A stretch of DNA of 7,993 nt from an uncultured Rikenellaceae bacterium (GTDB lineage Bacteria > Bacteroidota > Bacteroidia > Bacteroidales > Rikenellaceae). Positions 7,677 to 7,993 of the stretch are shown here, piece after piece. The notes under the pieces were generated by a model that did not search any database, was not told the DNA's origin, and saw nothing but the letters and a program-made list of their open reading frames with translations. The number at the start of each line of letters is the position of its first letter. The stretch's first letter is position 1. The stretch is taken from positions 1-7,993 of the forward strand of contig CAMQUV010000042.1 of NCBI GenBank assembly GCA_947037995.1, read 5' to 3'. The position numbers and the translations under genes are program-made.

Positions 7677-7711
7677 TCAGCGGCGGATTCCCCCCGCCGC
7701 CGCTGAATTTT
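7677..7711 (+). terminator. Probable intrinsic terminator of the ROK-mutS2 transcript
   Basis: CAGCGGCGG (7678-7686) pairs perfectly with CCGCCGCTG (7697-7705), and T7677-A7706 adds a tenth pair. The loop ATTCCCCCCG has 10 nt. The stem is followed by AATTTT (7706-7711), a short but reasonable U-tract. It is the strongest stem after mutS2 and lies 80 nt past its stop. The U-tract is also the left arm of a second perfect 7-bp hairpin (7706-7722, loop GAG). A perfect competing partner for the left arm lies downstream at 7734-7742. Confidence 0.6.
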
Positions 7712-7770
7712 CGAGGAAAATTTCATCGTCAGCAATCCGCCGTGACCAAATAGCAAAACAAAAACCCCAT

Positions 7771-7883
7771 CAACCAAACTAAATTGCAGGCTACGCCCCG
7801 CGAGCCAAAGCCTCCCCTTGCGGAGGCTCGCTTACAAGAAGCGAACTAAAGGAGATAAATCTCCCTCCACAGGCTTTGACTCA
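7771..7883 (+). repeat. Structured intergenic repeat, copy 1 (long form)
   Basis: This is the first of two directly repeated units with a period of about 120 nt. It opens with CAACCAAAC (7771-7779). A 44-nt block (7784-7827) follows that is 42/44 identical to copy 2, then a variable middle (7828-7864), then a 19-nt block (7865-7883) identical in copy 2. Local stems are 7789-7792+7794-7796 with 7800-7806 (one bulged A), GCCTCC/GGAGGC (7810-7815/7822-7827), TCGCTT/AAGCGA (7828-7833/7839-7844, loop ACAAG) and GGAGA/TCTCC (7851-7855/7860-7864). The ends can also pair: 7802-7813 with 7871-7882, 11 of 12 positions. I do not recognise the family. It may be a dispersed palindromic element or a non-coding RNA. 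Confidence 0.8.
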
Positions 7884-7891
7884 CAACAACA

Positions 7892-7988
7892 CAACCAAAC
7901 ATTTTGCAGGCTATGCCCTGCGAGCCAAAGCCTCCCCTTGCGGAGGCGAGCAATACTAGATTGCCCACACTCCACAGGCTTTGACTCA
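7892..7988 (+). repeat. Structured intergenic repeat, copy 2 (short form)
   Basis: The second unit also begins with CAACCAAAC (7892-7900). Its conserved blocks are 7904-7947 and 7970-7988. Stem GCCTCC/GGAGGC is at 7930-7935/7942-7947. The middle is shortened to 22 nt and has a different hairpin, GCAAT/ATTGC (7950-7954/7960-7964, loop ACTAG); the GGAGA/TCTCC stem of copy 1 is absent. End pairing of 7922-7933 with 7976-7987 is again 11 of 12. The two differences in the first block are both C to T. One falls in a loop and the other turns a C-G pair into a U-G wobble. The window ends 5 nt later, so more copies could follow. Confidence 0.8.
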
Positions 7989-7993
7989 AAACC

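Larger units (their letters stand above)
7599..7993. other. 395-nt non-coding region with dense secondary structure
   Basis: No frame on either strand gives a credible protein here. The first 150 nt hold closely packed hairpins: 7597-7613, GGTGG/CCACC at 7628-7640, CCAAT/ATTGG at 7654-7666, the GC stem 7677-7706, and AATTTTC/GAAAATT at 7706-7722. A low-G stretch rich in A and C (7743-7783) separates these from two copies of a structured repeat that runs to the window edge. No TAnnTTTG promoter element was seen on either strand in this region. What lies downstream is unknown. Confidence 0.7.

Noticed and set aside
7771..7988. CRISPR array
   Set aside because: There are only two units, of unequal length, with long structured repeats and no uniform spacers or cas genes.
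7599..7993. tRNA, rRNA fragment or known riboswitch
   Set aside because: No cloverleaf with TTCGA-like arm, no rRNA signature and no aptamer motif I recognise was seen on either strand.

Overview
The window looks like ordinary chromosomal DNA from a member of the Bacteroidota, most likely Bacteroidales. This rests on the protein types (a DPE2-like MalQ carrying CBM20, a Bacteroides-style M20 hydrolase, a Bacteroides-style ROK regulator), on a TAnnTTTG -7 promoter element, and on the near absence of Shine-Dalgarno sequences. No species can be named from the sequence alone. All five genes lie on the + strand.

Layout. 1-315 is the 3' end of a cyclophilin-type peptidyl-prolyl isomerase cut by the window edge. 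After 13 nt comes an M20 metallo-hydrolase of the ArgE type (329-1402). Five nt later comes a 793-residue 4-alpha-glucanotransferase (1408-3789). These three are packed tightly enough to be one transcript. A 102-nt AT-rich gap (3790-3891) holds the only recognisable promoter. It drives a ROK-family repressor (3892-5124) and, 2 nt after it, a full-length MutS2 ATPase/nuclease (5127-7598). The last 395 nt have no credible gene. They hold a run of small hairpins, a strong GC stem that is probably the mutS2 terminator, and two copies of a roughly 100-nt structured repeat.

How the genes relate. The upstream group mixes protein folding, an amidohydrolase of the arginine-pathway type, and alpha-glucan metabolism, so co-transcription need not mean one pathway. 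The ROK protein keeps the zinc site of Mlc/NagC-type sugar-responsive repressors but has lost the glycine-rich phosphate loop of sugar kinases, so it is a regulator. Its target could be the neighbouring glucan gene, but nothing in the sequence proves this.

Most interesting points. (1) The repeat pair at 7771-7988 has conserved ends, a swapped middle hairpin and competing folds. (2) A terminator stem has a perfect 9-bp competing partner downstream. (3) MalQ appears to have lost the first of two CBM20 domains while keeping a DPE2-like insertion in its catalytic domain. (4) Strand composition changes sharply at the ROK start and changes back inside mutS2. I found no mobile element, CRISPR array, tRNA or rRNA, and no clear evidence of a new multi-gene system.
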